Shown one piece after another: positions 1 through 12,945 of a stretch of 64,000 bases of DNA. The stretch is from Neurospora intermedia (Eukaryota > Ascomycota > Sordariomycetes > Sordariales > Sordariaceae): contig BTPP01000003.1 of the NCBI GenBank assembly GCA_037102815.1, positions 2,232,001 through 2,296,000 on the forward strand, written 5' to 3'. Position numbers and translations under genes: made by a program. Positions within the stretch are counted from its first letter, which is position 1. The number at the start of each line of letters is the position of its first letter. The notes below the pieces were generated by a model that ran no database searches, had not been told where the DNA came from, and saw only the letters and a program-made list of their open reading frames with translations.

Positions 1-2348
1 AATACGTTCGTCTTCTTTCTTAGTAAGAGTAATACGCTAATATTCATCTATTGTAATGTGTAATCGGCTATCTCTAATTATAATTGTACCGTTACGCTGT
101 AGTAGACAGTTAGTATTGTATTAGTTATATAATACTTCTTTAATTACCTCCTCTTTACGCTTATATTTAAATTCTACTTCCCTTATAGCTACTAAATTAA
201 AAGTATTACTAATTTTTTCTCGCTTAGTAAGTACGTATAAGACCGTTAGTAATATAGCGCAATCACCTTTAATTGCAAGTAAAAGCCATTAATCGATATA
301 ATTACTATATTCTTTAATAAATGGGAGGTTGAGTGTTAGTATAACTATACTACTCCAATCTCTTAAAGTATAGCCCTACCTTTTTAGTATAGATGGCTCA
401 GTCAATATAGGGTTCTCTTCTACTAGTAGGGGGTTAATTAGTATAGGTAAAAAAGGACTACTCAATACAATTATTAGTATAAATTTTAGTATATAAAGGG
501 ATATAGCTTCTAATTCTATACTAATATTAATAATCCCTTACTCTATAAAATAAACTATATATCCCCTCCTCTATTTAATATACTTATCGTTAGTTAATAA
601 GGTTAAAGGATTACGAATGTTTGAAAGAATAAAATTAGAATTGAAAGGTACTAAGCTAATTCGCTTCTAAATAGAATAAATATTCTTTCTTTTCATTACC
701 TTCGTACGTATATACTTAAAGCTATCCAGAAAGTCCAGCTTAGTATAGTCAATATTATTAAACGTAAACTTTATATATATATTAATTTAATGAAAGTACT
801 TATAAATTTAAAATATCCTAACGTTGAAAGGTTGAAGGAAGTAAGTTAAATAAGGAAGTAAGAGGAAGAGGGTAACGTAGTTCCTTCTATACTATTCGTA
901 AAATTCAATAGTATAGTAATTATTATGGTTATTCAATACCAAAACTCTCTTCTCCTCTTTATAAAGCGGGCGTAAGTGTTCCTCCTAGTACTTAAATTAA
1001 TCCAATATATACTAATTATTTATATACCTTCGTAGAGAGGCGGCAATTACTATCCCGTCTTTAAGGGAATTGTTAATATACTTGTATATAATATTAACGC
1101 CAGGGAGTAAGACGAAGGGGGGTATAATCCGACTAAATATAGAAATAGCCTTAAAGATAATAATAAGAACTCTCTAATTAGGGTTAATTAACTAAACTTC
1201 AGTTATTTTAATATAAATCTATATATAATAGGCTTTATTTAATATACCAACTCTAAAACCAAATTTATTACTATTCTATATATTATTTAATTTAATGTTA
1301 TATTTAGTAATAATATTATCAAACAAATAAAAGACTTCCTCGACGTCTATTCTAATCTATAATACCTTTCGAACCTATACCATCAATTTAGTACGTATAC
1401 TATAAAAGGCGCCTCTTTACAAGTAGCGCTATACTTATATAGTTAAAATATAAAATATAGAGGTATCGCTATTATCGTTGTAATTTAATCTTATTAAAGC
1501 AATTACAATTAAAGCCAACCGTTAGGGATTTATCTCGATCCCTATAAGGTATAGTTAATTTAATTTACAATTATAGATTTAACTACTAACCAACGGATAT
1601 TTATATATTAATCCAAATATATATAGTAAAATCCTCCTCCCTAATTAATAGCGTATAATTACCCCTATTCTCTAACTTTAGCTATACCCCCTTACAATAG
1701 CCTACGATTTATTTATATAGAGTTTGAAATACCTTCGCTATATCTACTATAGTTTTAAATCTATTATTCTAAAATACTTTTACAGCCGCTTAGACTCTAC
1801 CCTCCACCGGGAGCATCTCCTATATATCGCTAATAATATCCCAAATATTAGAAGTTAGGTCAATAGGCATCGGATTAAATGATAGGGAGCCGCTAGTGGA
1901 TTTATACGGTCGATAAAGTATAGTACAATAAACGGGGGATATAGTAGCGAGAGGGCAGTCTAATGGCGAAATAATAGGAGGTAATATAGTAAGGAGATAG
2001 AGCGTTTAAATAAAGGGAGTTGAGTACAATTAAGACCGATTGTACGTAAATATAGGTATAATAATCGATATTATCGATTTAAGTAGGCATTTTAAAGTAC
2101 AAACGGTTTGAGTACAAAGGAGTACAAATAGGTAGTGCACATTTAGAGTATTGGGTAGTACGGGGAATTGGATTGTATACAACTAAAAAAATATACTGTT
2201 GACCAGATCTACTTTCATTTGCTAGTAAAATGGCGGTGTGGGGAGGTACCCCCAGTTTTATGTACGAATCAATGTCCATGTACGAATCAATGTCCTTGAC
2301 TAGTGGCCCGCCCGCTAGTCAGACGGTCGATTTTAAAGACCTGACGAG
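1..2348 (-). pseudogene. Fot1/Pogo-type DNA transposon copy A (partial, RIP-decayed)
   Basis: Read on the minus strand, the region carries a DDE_1-type transposase like Fot1/Pogo (Tc1-mariner superfamily), which cuts and pastes DNA at TA sites. An N-terminal psq/CENPB-like helix-turn-helix zone lies about 2060-1600 and the catalytic core about 1400-700. The three acidic-motif contexts are visible but changed: NSNKFGF where NSDEFGF is expected, LVLNNHNNYYT for the LVLDNHGSHYT context, and LQPFNVRIF for LQPLDVGIF. All three Asp positions read Asn, as C-to-T change on the complementary strand would give. Many TAG/TAA codons interrupt the frame. The right terminus is gacctgacgag at 2338-2348, followed by TA. 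The same end and coding sequence recur in plus orientation from 27539. The other terminus lies beyond base 1. Family call is firm; the copy cannot make active transposase. Confidence 0.85.
2261..2348. repeat. Pogo terminal and subterminal repeats
   Basis: Two tandem copies of tgtacgaatcaatgtcc lie at 2261-2296, just inside the terminus ctcgtcaggt (read inward on the minus strand). The second Pogo copy has the same pair (gattcgtacac twice, about 27602-27630). Paired subterminal repeats are typical transposase-binding sites in this superfamily; that role is inferred. Confidence 0.6.
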
Positions 2349-2350
2349 TA

Positions 2351-3246
2351 ATAGAATTATTATCAAATTCCTCCTTCCTCTCTAAACTCTCTAACAATAT
2401 TTCTAAACTTTTTAATCTACTAAATATAAGCTCTAAGCTATTAAATGTAGAGCCTTGCTAGGCGCGCAGTGTCACTTTTCTACTGGCGCAGTATATACTG
2501 CGCGAATAGGGACATTTATATAGGGATTCCTACTCGCGCAGTACTATAGTACTCCCTAACCTGATTGTAATAGTCTAACTATATATACTACAACCTACTA
2601 AATTTACCGATCTAAGCACTACCCCTGTATAGAGTTTAGAAATACGCGATTTTATATAATTAATAAAGATTTGGGAGATTATAAACTATATATAAGTATA
2701 ATTAATGAACTAGTATACCTCTACCTACTAAAACAAATTTTACTAATACAATGTCAATATTAGTAAAGTCATTATAAGATATTTAAGTCTAATACTAAGA
2801 ATATAATATAAACTTTAGGGAGCTAGCTATTATAATGTCTCACATAACTAGAAGTATTGGAGGCCAAGGAATTAGTATGGCACTACGCGGGTAGGAATCC
2901 CTATATAGATGTCCCTATTCGCGCAGTGTACACTGCGCTAATAGAAAAGTGACACTGCGCGCCAAGCAAGGCTCTAAATGTAAGTATTTAGAATATAGTA
3001 GTATAATACAAATTATCTTAAGCCCCTCAATACTACGAAAGTATCGCCAAATTGGCATTATTAATTTTGCTTGCCCGCTGAAGACTAGATTCTACAAGGC
3101 ATTTACTAGGCATTTACTAGGCTGACCCACTTCGTAACATTGAAAATCACGATTTTTACACCCAAAACGACATATTTTACATGTCAGCTGCCAGACCTCA
3201 AAAGTGCGTGCCTGTAAGTTTTTAGTGCGTGTCGGCAAGTTAACTC
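2351..3246. mobile_element. hAT-type MITE, copy a (right part), interrupted
   Basis: The right end ...gtcggcaagttaactc matches the termini of three complete elements in this window (14719, 25371, 34880), which have TIRs beginning gagttaacttgccgacac and 8 bp TSDs. The internal part (about 3020-3246) closely follows the 35280-35472 copy. A MULE-type MITE sits inside (2450-2973). Pogo copy A abuts at a TA, so it probably inserted here too and the left end lies outside the window. The homology of 2351-2440 is weaker than the rest. No coding capacity. Confidence 0.6.
2450..2973. mobile_element. MULE-type MITE (524 bp)
   Basis: Long inverted termini start gagccttgctaggcgcgcag on the left and mirror as gcgcgccaagcaaggct on the right, extending about 100 bp inward with internal gcgcagtgt motifs. 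Flanks are ttaaatgta (2441-2449) and ctaaatgta (2974-2982), a 9 bp TSD with one mismatch, the length expected for Mutator-like elements. The termini resemble those of the MULE at 31049-34134 (shared ggcagtgtcac and ggattcct blocks), so a related transposase probably moved it. No coding region. Confidence 0.8.
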
Positions 3247-5187
3247 TTTAATAAAGTCGGTTTATCCTTAAGGATAAAGTATTAGAAATACTTAAGAAAG
3301 AACTCGCTAGGATTTATTCTATTTATATATTGGGGTATTACGTAATAGGCCGGGCTTAAGAAATAGTTAAGCCGGAGGGTATTGGCCGGAAATAAATTAA
3401 ACCGGTATATAACTAATTTGCGTAGGTTGGCCTCCCCCTAATTATTAACGAAGTTGTTCTATATCTATTCAATTTGCTATAAGGTTAGGGAAAGCGGCGA
3501 CTTTAGGATTGAAATTGTTATTATTATTATTATTATTATCATTATTAGGATTGCTCTCTTTATTTTAATTAATATTATTATCTTTATCGAGGTTAAAATC
3601 CTAATTATCCGGGAAGTTATTAGGGTCGATTTTATATACCACTAAGTCGTTATAGGTATTGCTATTAGGAAGGTTTATTAATTACTTAAACCGAACTTTA
3701 ATAATTTCGATATTTCGGTACCTAAAATAGTTTTCCTTTAGAAAGTTAAATTAAATACGAAAGTTATTTAGGTTGACTATTATAGTCTATCAAATTCTCC
3801 TAACAATATAGGGTTTATCTCTAACCCTACGAAGTTGAAGAATAATAATATTGAAATCGCGAGGAAGTAAAGGCAATTAGTCATAAATATAATTAGTATT
3901 ATGAAGGAAATTAATAATATAACCGGAGTATTTATACTAGGATCCTTTAATAACCAAAATATTAATAAAGATGTATATTTAAATAATAAATTATTCTTCA
4001 ATTTAGTTAAATATTAGTAGAAAGTCGGGTATATTACCGAAATCGAAATAATTATTAGTACTAAAGAAAAAAGGGTCATTGGGAATACAGTTATCGTTAC
4101 AGTTATAACAAGTATGGTAATAATTATTAATTATATTTATTTAGAACTATTTCTACTTATATTATGGATAAGTCTCCACCCTATCCTCCTTTTCAATTGC
4201 CTAGAATACCTTAATTATATTAAAATTAGTATTAATCATGGCTGGCTATAGAAGGCTCTTGGGGCCATTATATAGTAGATCTCGTTCAAATTCAATACCG
4301 GGAAGTCTAGGGAATTACCGAAGCCGGGGGGGAGATAGCGGTACTAATTATTTAAAATTAGGTTGTACATCCGGAATAGGTTACTAAAATGGACTACAAC
4401 CTCGACGAGGCGGTAGAGGTTAGGGTATTAGTAGTCTAGGAATAGTATTATTATTACAATAAATATCGCAAATTTCAAACTCTTCCCTATTTTTATTGTA
4501 AAATAACCCCTATATAAATACTCTCCGGTAATATAAATAGAACTTATTCTCAAAGTTAGTATTCCTATATAGTAGACCTAATTGGCAATACTTACAAAAC
4601 CCGGACTCGATATACTTGTTTGCTATAGCCCGGGCAATATTATATATAGGGTTAAAGAAATAGTCGTCGTTTGGGTCGTCGTTAATTGGATCTAAATTTG
4701 GACCGGGATTTTAACTAACGTTAGAATTATAATCTTCCATATTATTATTTATATTATTATTTATATTATTATTTATATTATTATCTCTATTATTATTCTA
4801 ATTATCATTCTAATTATTAATCTTATTATAAATACTAGCATTGCATCGTCTTTGACTGCCGAGGGAAGGAGTGACTGAAATTGGTTGACCGTTATAATAA
4901 TAACGACAATAATTACACTAAATTTAATTAATCTAGCGGTAGGCTACAATAGTATTAGGAGAGTCCTATATAAAGTATAATTAGCTATATTTATAATTTG
5001 AGGTATTTATTATATTAGATATACTTGTAAATTTTGGCCTGCAGGGAAGAAAGGAGTAATTAAACGTATAATACGGTTTCGATCTTGAAATTATACATTA
5101 ATATTAATAATTCTTCGAAATTATTGTACGGGTATTAGTGCGGGTACTAGTGCGGGTGCCGGGGCCGGGGCCGGGGCTGGGGTTAGG
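3247..5187. other. Unassigned AT-rich flank with simple repeats and coding-like traces
   Basis: No family is recognised. A (TTA)n run lies at about 3518-3545 and a degenerate ATTATTTAT array at about 4735-4830. One plus-strand frame is fairly open from about 4860 to 5182 and ends in a Gly/Ala-rich stretch encoded by ggtgccggggccggggcc; the same frame resumes at 24002 after Gypsy element 1. Bases 5183-5187 (ttagg) are the left TSD of that element. The host sequence may be a decayed gene or another transposon. Confidence 0.35.
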
Positions 5188-5527
5188 TGTTAGGAACGTA
5201 GGCGAAAGGTAGGCTGAGGTGACTACGGTCGTAGCTATACGTAGGGGATAGTAAATTAAAGGTTAATCCAAAGATATATTAATAATTACCGACTATAATG
5301 AATTATATTTCGTTGAACCTCTTTTATACATATACAAACTCTATTTATCCGCTAAGGAGTATTATAAAATCCTATACTAATTTAGCGCTCCGATATAGTA
5401 CTTGATTATCCTTCCCGCGAATCCGACCCAATATAGGCGCTACTATTATTAGTCTACTGCTTCGGCTAATGGAGCGGAGTAGTAGCCGTTGGAGTACTTC
5501 GGTATGTAGGCTCTTAACCTCCTAATA
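5188..5527 (-). repeat. 3' LTR of Gypsy 1
   Basis: This 340 bp LTR has the same length as its partner at 23657-23996. The two differ mostly by transitions, as RIP gives. It is flanked on the left by the TSD ttagg. Confidence 0.85.
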
Positions 5528-6620
5528 CGACCCCCCTCCTTGTAGGTTCTATCCTCGGAATCTTTGTAATTCGCTATAAATTTTAGTTAAATAGCAAAGG
5601 GTATCGGTATTGTATTATTGTAGTATTATTAAATTGCATTATCGGCGAGGGTATAATATCCTTACTTACCGGTTCGGCGAATTATTACTTGTAACGGCCG
5701 CTAACGCTATATTCCGAATATTATAACCGCTCCTCCGTTTGTAAGCCGCCCGCTAGGGTATTAGTATAGTAATATCTATTTTTATAAATTTTAAATATAG
5801 ATACGAAATTGCCCGCTAGAAGATCGGTATTATAATATCTATTTTTATAAACTCTAAATACGGACCCGAAGTTGCCCGCTAGAATATTGGTATTATAATA
5901 TTTATTCTTGTAAATTCTAAATACGGCGAGCCGCCCGCTAGAATATCGGTATTAGAATATCTATTCTTATAAGTTCTAAATACAGCGAGCCGCTTGCTAA
6001 AATATTAATATTGTAATATCCGTTCCCCTAAGTTCTAAATACGGGTATAAAACCGGTATCCAATTTAAAGAGTTGGCTAGATTCCCGACCGTCCCCTAAA
6101 CTAGTACTTAATAAGTATACAAAGTAGCGAGTATTATTTTGCCTAGCGACGGGTACTATATTAAATTTACGAATATTAATAAGTACCTTAGGATGCTAAT
6201 ACGCGGTTAGATTCCCGACCATTACTAAGACCGGTACTTAATAGGCGTATAAAGTAGTAAATATCGTTTTACCTAACGACGGGTACTATACTAAATTCAA
6301 AAATATTAATAAATATTTTAGAATACTAATACGATTATACCCTTTCGTTCCTCTTATAGGATATTCTCTATTATTAATATCCGTTATATAGCCTAATACT
6401 TTTATAGGATACCCTCTATTATTTATACCTACTACGGGATACCTACGTAATCGAACCCTAAAACGCTTCTCGCCGGACCTTCTACGTACTTTAGAAATAC
6501 TATTGTAATTAACCCCCGGAATTCTATTTATATAATACTCTCTATAATTCGCGCTTATTATAGTCTATTATAATATTTAAATATAATCCCCCTCCTTATA
6601 GGTTCTATCCTCGGGACTTT
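5528..6620 (-). repeat. Gypsy 1 3' untranslated zone with duplicated purine tract and two tandem arrays
   Basis: On the minus strand a polypurine block (…aaggagggg) with a matching neighbour (ccgaggatagaacct) occurs twice, at about 5530-5560 next to the LTR and at about 6587-6617. Between the copies lie five degenerate units of about 60-63 bp (5747-6060, each carrying a gcccgctag-like start) and two 130 bp units (6075-6204, 6205-6334, each with attcccgacc). The arrangement suggests segmental duplication inside the retroelement. No coding region is seen. Confidence 0.6.
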
Positions 6621-7447
6621 TATTTCCTTCCTTTACTTCCTATAATTTTGAATACTATTCCTACTTTAAATTCCCCTACTAGTATTATACCTTCTTAAAT
6701 ATTTTCTTATTACCTTCGCTTTACTCTCTATATTATTCCTTTCGTTCTAATAGTATAATTCCTAACTATAACCCTCACTCTCCCTACTATAATTTAAACT
6801 ATATATTTTCCCTTTCTTACCCTTCTTTCCTACCTTTTTATAGTTACTTTACTACCTATTTATTCCGTCCTTCCCCTTCTAACTATTACCTTCGTTTTAT
6901 CTTCCTATTTATTCTTTCCTATTATTCCTATACTTACTTAACGCTTCTCCTACCCTACGTTATTTTATTTTTACTTACCTAAAATTATATTCGCCTACCT
7001 TAATTTATATTTATATAAAGACCTCCTCCTTCGTTTATATAACGTCCCTTCCGCCTATTTTCTTCGCCTCTCCTCTTCTTCTTCCTCCTATCTTTACCTT
7101 TATTACTATATCCGTCCCCCCCTTACTTACGCCCGCCCCCCTTATAAATATATATTTTACTATTATATATTTACGTACTAACCCCCGCCTCCCTAATACG
7201 CCCAATTAGTACGTTTATTTCCCTTCTCTATTTTCCCCTTTCTATTCTATTTTCCCTTTCTTTTCGCTATATATTTATTATTAATTTTCGTTCGGCTATT
7301 CTCTTTCCTATTCTCTAGCAATATTGGTCCCTTCGTTTACTTAAGATATAGTATTATTCTAACCTAAATATTTATAAACGCCCCAACTTTAAATTTATAC
7401 GAAGTTTTTAAAAGGATTGGCCTAAATACTTGCCAGACTAAGGGTAC

Positions 7448-7448
<1 letters not shown>

Positions 7449-7502
<54 letters not shown>
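7449..7502. repeat. T54 homopolymer
   Basis: An uninterrupted run of 54 T. It could be a poly(A) tail of a lost retroposed copy read on the minus strand, or a simple microsatellite. Neighbouring DNA (6620-8220) is pyrimidine-rich on the plus strand and gives no recognised gene. Confidence 0.9.
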
Positions 7503-7506
<4 letters not shown>

Positions 7507-8224
7507 CACTAATATCTTTTCCTTCCAAAGTTCAACGAAACATCGCAATATTCGCTATCGCTACGCCGCTATATATTCGAAGTCCCCTACGGTATTTATA
7601 ATCTACGGAACGTTATATAGGATATAATAATTAAGATTATATATTTTATTAATATTAATAACCCTCTACCTACCCCCCTTTTATAATAGTTATATTATTC
7701 CGCAATAGCGTTTTAAATAATTATATAAGCGCGCTTAGTTAATAATAATCTCCTTACAATATTACTTAGGATATTTTATACTCTTAACTTTAATTGTAAG
7801 GGCTATTCAAAGTTGGGCTACTATAAAATTAATAATATTAATATTAATACCGATCCAATAGCCCCCGCTAACTTCTCTATATATATTTCTATACTAGATA
7901 TTCCTATTTATATCCCCCCTTCCCCCCGTTTATAATTATAGCCCCTAGTATTAATCGGTTAATAGGAAACTAATATTACTAAATAGAAAATTAGACGAAT
8001 TACTAGAGTTTATATAGGAGGATTATAAATAAATAGTATAAAGTAGTATTTACGAACGTTATTAATAGGCGCGGTAACGCATAGGAGTATTCCTCTTAAA
8101 GTCGTAGATTCTAATCCTACATTAATAATAGTAAACGTTACCGGGGATTTTTCGTTTAAAATAATAATAAATAATATAGATTATACTCTTCCTAGCGCCT
8201 TATTAGTTTTCTATAAAGAATTTG

Positions 8225-8660
8225 AACTACCTTCCCTCCCCATCTCTTATCCTATTTAGTATTTCTATTCTACGTTTTATATTTATATTTTATATTTATA
8301 TTTTATATTTCTATATTACCTCCTACATTTACATTTTATATTTTTACTTTACATTTCTACCTTACGTTTCTATTTTATATCTCTACTTTATATCTTCTAC
8401 TTTATATTTCTACTTTACATTTCTACTTTATATTTCACGTCTACGTCTTACGTTTACGTCTTACGTCTGCGTCTTATATCTATATCTTACATCTATATCT
8501 TATATCTATATTTCTTATTTATATTTTATATCTATATCTCTCGTTTATATTTTATATTTATATTTTACATTTACGTCTCTCGTCTACGTCTTACATTTAC
8601 GTCTTACATCTTACATCTATATCTTACGTTTCTATTTTATATTTCTTAATAATTACTATT
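8225..8660. repeat. Degenerate minisatellite (TTTATATTTATA / TTACGTCTTACG type)
   Basis: About 430 bp of short, pyrimidine-biased repeats of 6-12 bp (tttatatttatatt, tctactttata, tacgtcttacgt) that drift along the array. A long open frame here is only a by-product of the repeat. The array lies between the pol remnant and the 3' zone of Gypsy 1. Confidence 0.7.
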
Positions 8661-8749
8661 CTCCTACTTCTATTTAATCAATTCTTATTAATCTAATAAT
8701 CGGCCTACCGCTAATACGCCGCCACTATATTTCCTTAATTTTGTATTCC

Positions 8750-11700
8750 TTAAGAAGGTCCGGGTAATTTATATCCTCTTACAATACCTATAAATTCTTA
8801 TTGTTTAAATACCCCTTCTATTTAACTTAGAACTAGTATTAATAGCCGGATTTATAATACTTTATAATTGCTTTAATTTCGTACTAAATATCATCCTTTT
8901 TAATATTTACAATTTCCCTTCGTAGTACCGCTATAACGGGATCCCTATAGTACGGTTCTAATAGAGTAATAAGGAATATTAAATAAATTCGGTAATATAT
9001 AAGGAGTATAAGTTAGTATACTATCTTTTTCTCTCTAACGACCTTAGTAATTTAGAAGGGTCCTAAAAATTAATCTATTAATTTAGTATTTAAGTAGCAT
9101 TATTCAATATACTTCGTATTAAATAAAATTTAATTCCTAACGTTGAACTCCTTTAATTTCTAAACTTTATTATACTATTTCGCGTACCTCTAATTAATAA
9201 CTTCTAAGGCTACTATAATTTTTAACTATCCTTAAAGTAATTTATTAATCCAGTCGGTAGTTATTATAGGAAGGACTATCCTTCGCCCTTACTCTAAATC
9301 CACTAATCCCTAAAAATAATACTTAAAGAGTAATTCCGAAGGGGATTTTCTAATAGCAGTATAAAAATAATTATTATACGTCTATTATATAAATATAATT
9401 TTTTCGGCCTAATTAATTTACTCTATATTATAAAAGATCTGAAGGTATAATTTTAAATTCTAATTCTACTTTTCTATTTATCTATCCGTTTAGGGGTACT
9501 AGGTTATATTGAGGTATTTATAGATATTTCAAAATTCGTAGTAAGTCTTTTAAAATTAGTTTATAAAAAGGCTACCTCTATTTAATATAATAGAATCCGG
9601 GAGGCTAAATTACTAAAAAATATTTTGCTAAAAGAAGAACGTAAATTACTAGGTATTAATCGTCTTCTATATAGGGATATATAAAGCGTATTTAGTAAAG
9701 CGGTTAATAATAATAAAAATTGTATTGTAAGTCCGATTAAATATAGGATCGAATAATTTTAGTATTCCAATAATAAAATCGTATAAAATATTTTACTAGG
9801 GGATAGTAAAAATAGGTAACGACCCTAATAGCCTATATAATTGATAGTTATAAGGTTTGGCCTTCTAATATATTGGGTATTTATAAATATATACCTCGAC
9901 GTTAATTATAATAGTAGGCTAATAGTAGAATTAATTAATATATTTTAATATTTTTTTCTAACTTAGGTATCCGGCTATCGTTATATTATAGTAAGTACAA
10001 AATAATTCGGCCTATATACGTTCTAGAACGTAGACCTAATATTAATACTATAGAGTTTTATTTTCCCCTATTTTTTAATTCTTCGTCCATCTCTTCCCTT
10101 CACTATTCTTCTACGCTTTTTTAATAATAAATAGGTCTTCCTTCTATACTTTTAATAATTATTATTTTAATAATAGTAATTATTCTTCGTCCTTCCGTAC
10201 CTTCGTTACTACTATATACCCGCCTATATTTCTTATTATAATACCTTCGTCCTCCCTCCTTAATTTAGCGGCGGCCTTACTTACGAACCTTATCCTCTTT
10301 TTTACTACTCTATCCTCTCCGTTATCCCTTTCGACCTCCTTTTACTTCCTTCTTTCTTTATTTAACTTACCTTCCTCCCTTAAATTCTACCTTTCTTCCT
10401 ATAATTCGATTCCTTCGTCTTCTAATATCCAACCTTCTTTTATTTCGCCTATATTCTATTATTATTCCCTCTCTTCTACTGCCGTCCTCTAAACTTCCTT
10501 TCTAATTAAAATTACCTATCTTACTAATATTCTTAATACCTAACTTTCTTTTATCGCCCGACCCTTTTCTTTACTCCCTTTAATAACCTTTACTAATAGG
10601 TAGTTGCCCCCTATCTTCGGTTCTTCCTCCTACAATTATAATTTCTTTAATAATTTATCTACTAAATTTAATTTTCCTAAATAATATTTAATCCCGAAAT
10701 TATATACCGTTAATTTTAATACCTACTAATTCTATTTCGTATTAGCCCGCTCCTTATTTTAAAAATATTATAAGTTTAAATAGTTTGTAATTATTAAGAA
10801 CGGTTTATTTATATATAATAGGTATTACTTCTACGCCTTTAGCGCTCTTATAACTATTAATAATTTTCTATCCCCAACCCTATACCTTATTTCTTCCGGC
10901 GATTTCTTCTTTAAAAAGAAAATTACCGGGTATTACTTATTATTATATAGTTATATAAGGATTGCCCTAATTATAAAGTCTAATACGTCCGTCTTTATTT
11001 AGATTTATAATATTAGGTTGAAGTAGTATAATATAGGAGTTTCCTAGAATAGTTTTTTAAATTCTATAAACGCTTCCTCCGCTTCCTTTATAAATTTAAA
11101 TAGCCTCTATTTATTACCCTTTAATAATTCCGTTAGGGGCGTAGTTACTTTGGAATATAATATTACGAAGTATTAGTAGACTCCTATAAATCCTAGGAAG
11201 ATTTAAATATTATAAACGTTTACTGGAGTCTCTTATTCCGCAATTATTATAACCCTCTCTAAATCTATTAATACGCCTTCCGGGGAGATAATATATTTTA
11301 GGAATAATACCCGCTTTATATAAAATTTGTACTTACTTAAATTTATATAAAGATCCCGATCCTATAGTTATTAAAAGACTTCCTTAATATAATTAATATA
11401 ATCTTCTTTATTCTTACTATAAATTAAAATATTATTAAAATAAGTAATATATATTATGTTTATTAGCCTTATTAATATATTCTTAATATATATTTAAAAT
11501 ATTATTAGTACGTTCGCCAACCCTATTAATATAATCAAGAATTCGTAGTGCCTATACTTTATACGAAACGCCGTCTTTTCTTCGTCTCCCTCTCGAATCC
11601 GAATCTTATAATATATATCCTTTAAATCCAATTTAATAAAGACCTTAACCGATAATAACCGATTTAGAATTTTTTAAATAAGGGGTAACGCCGTCCGATT

Positions 11701-12637
11701 CTTCTTTATAACTTTATTTAACGCCCTAAAATTAACGTAGAACTTTAATTTTCTACCCTTCTTTAGAATAAAAATAATAAGGGCGCCTACTAAGTTAATA
11801 GAAGGACGAATTTATCCCTTCTAAAGTACTTCTACTAATTACTTATATAATATTTCTAATTCTTTAATATTTAATATATAAATTAATCCCTAAAGCGCTA
11901 ATTCCCCTTTAATTAAATTAATATAATACTCTAACCGGTCGTATTAGGGTAGGGGTATAGCTAAAGTTTCGAATACCGATTAGAATTCTTCGTACTCCGG
12001 CGGGATAATTAATTTAGGGACGGTAAACTCGCTTTTTATTTCCTCTAATAATTCTAAGGGTTATAATAGTACTAATTCTACGGGGGGTATTAAAGTAAGA
12101 TAAACGCTATTAAATACTACCCGAAAGACCTTTGCTAGGGAAGTAGGGACCGGAGGTATTTCGGCTAACTCCGGTATGATAAATAGGGTTATAAATTCTA
12201 ATACTAAGGAAGGGGGGATTTCGAATAGGATATTCGTATACGCGGGAGGGTAGAAACCCTCTTCTACCCTAACTATTTCCCGGGGGTCTAATAATAGAAT
12301 TAAATCCTACTATAGCTCTACTAGGACGGCTACAATATTATTTATTTCCTTTACTAATACTACACTCAATATAAGATTGCCGGCTTTAATACGAAATTAA
12401 AATAATTATTACTATTAATTAATATTAGGGTTCTACTTACAAAGCTAAAGGTAATTGAAAATAATTTCTACAACCGGGGATTTAACTATAATAAAAGTAA
12501 TTCACTTCGTCCATTTAGTACTATAGGAATTATATATTTTTATAAAATAGGTAATTATACTATATATAGGAATAGGCCGAAGAAAGAAATTAATAAAACG
12601 ATAGAATACTAAATTAATTTTTATATTCGATAGGAGT
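8750..12637 (-). pseudogene. Gypsy 1 pol remnant (RT, RNase H, integrase)
   Basis: Minus-strand translation shows the Ty3/Gypsy order. A reverse transcriptase zone at about 11800-11100 contains recognisable DFRALNK-, FGLANAP- and active-site-like contexts. An RNase H zone follows at about 11000-10600 and an integrase zone at about 10000-8900. An acidic, Pro/Glu-rich linker precedes RT (about 12400-11900). RT is the replication enzyme and integrase inserts the cDNA. The reading frame is broken many times. Upstream gag/protease sequence is separated from it by Gypsy 2. Confidence 0.8.
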
Positions 12638-12642
12638 AAATA

Positions 12643-12904
12643 TATCACGGGGCGAGAGGGCACCGTTGGAGGTAGAGTAAAATATGCGTTGTTATACGAA
12701 GGAGGAGAAAGGGAAGTGTGCGTGGAGGACTAGCTATATAGGCGAGAGCCCAGACAGGCCAGTCCGTACGCGCGCACGTGAGACTACACGTAACGAAGCA
12801 TATAACTAGTGCGAGTGCCCGGCTCTAGGCTATAGTATAAAGCACTAGCGTGGCACATATACGGTTAGTACAGTACAACTACATTACAGGCTAGCCCTGT
12901 AATA
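12643..12904 (-). repeat. 3' LTR of Gypsy 2
   Basis: 262 bp, ending in tagccctgtaata; same length as the partner at 20868-21129. It keeps more CpA than its partner, so RIP has hit the two LTRs unevenly. Confidence 0.85.
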
Positions 12905-12945
12905 CTATCCCCCCTCAAAAAAAGTTCGTAAAGTTAAAAAATCTA

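Noticed and set aside
5747-6060. Regularly spaced ~62 bp repeats that could suggest a CRISPR array
   Set aside because: Units diverge along their whole length with no constant repeat/variable spacer split; the context is a fungal Gypsy element.
8222-8677. 151-codon plus-strand frame rich in Tyr/Ser/Leu/Ile
   Set aside because: It lies wholly in a degenerate TA/TC minisatellite and has no domain-like composition.
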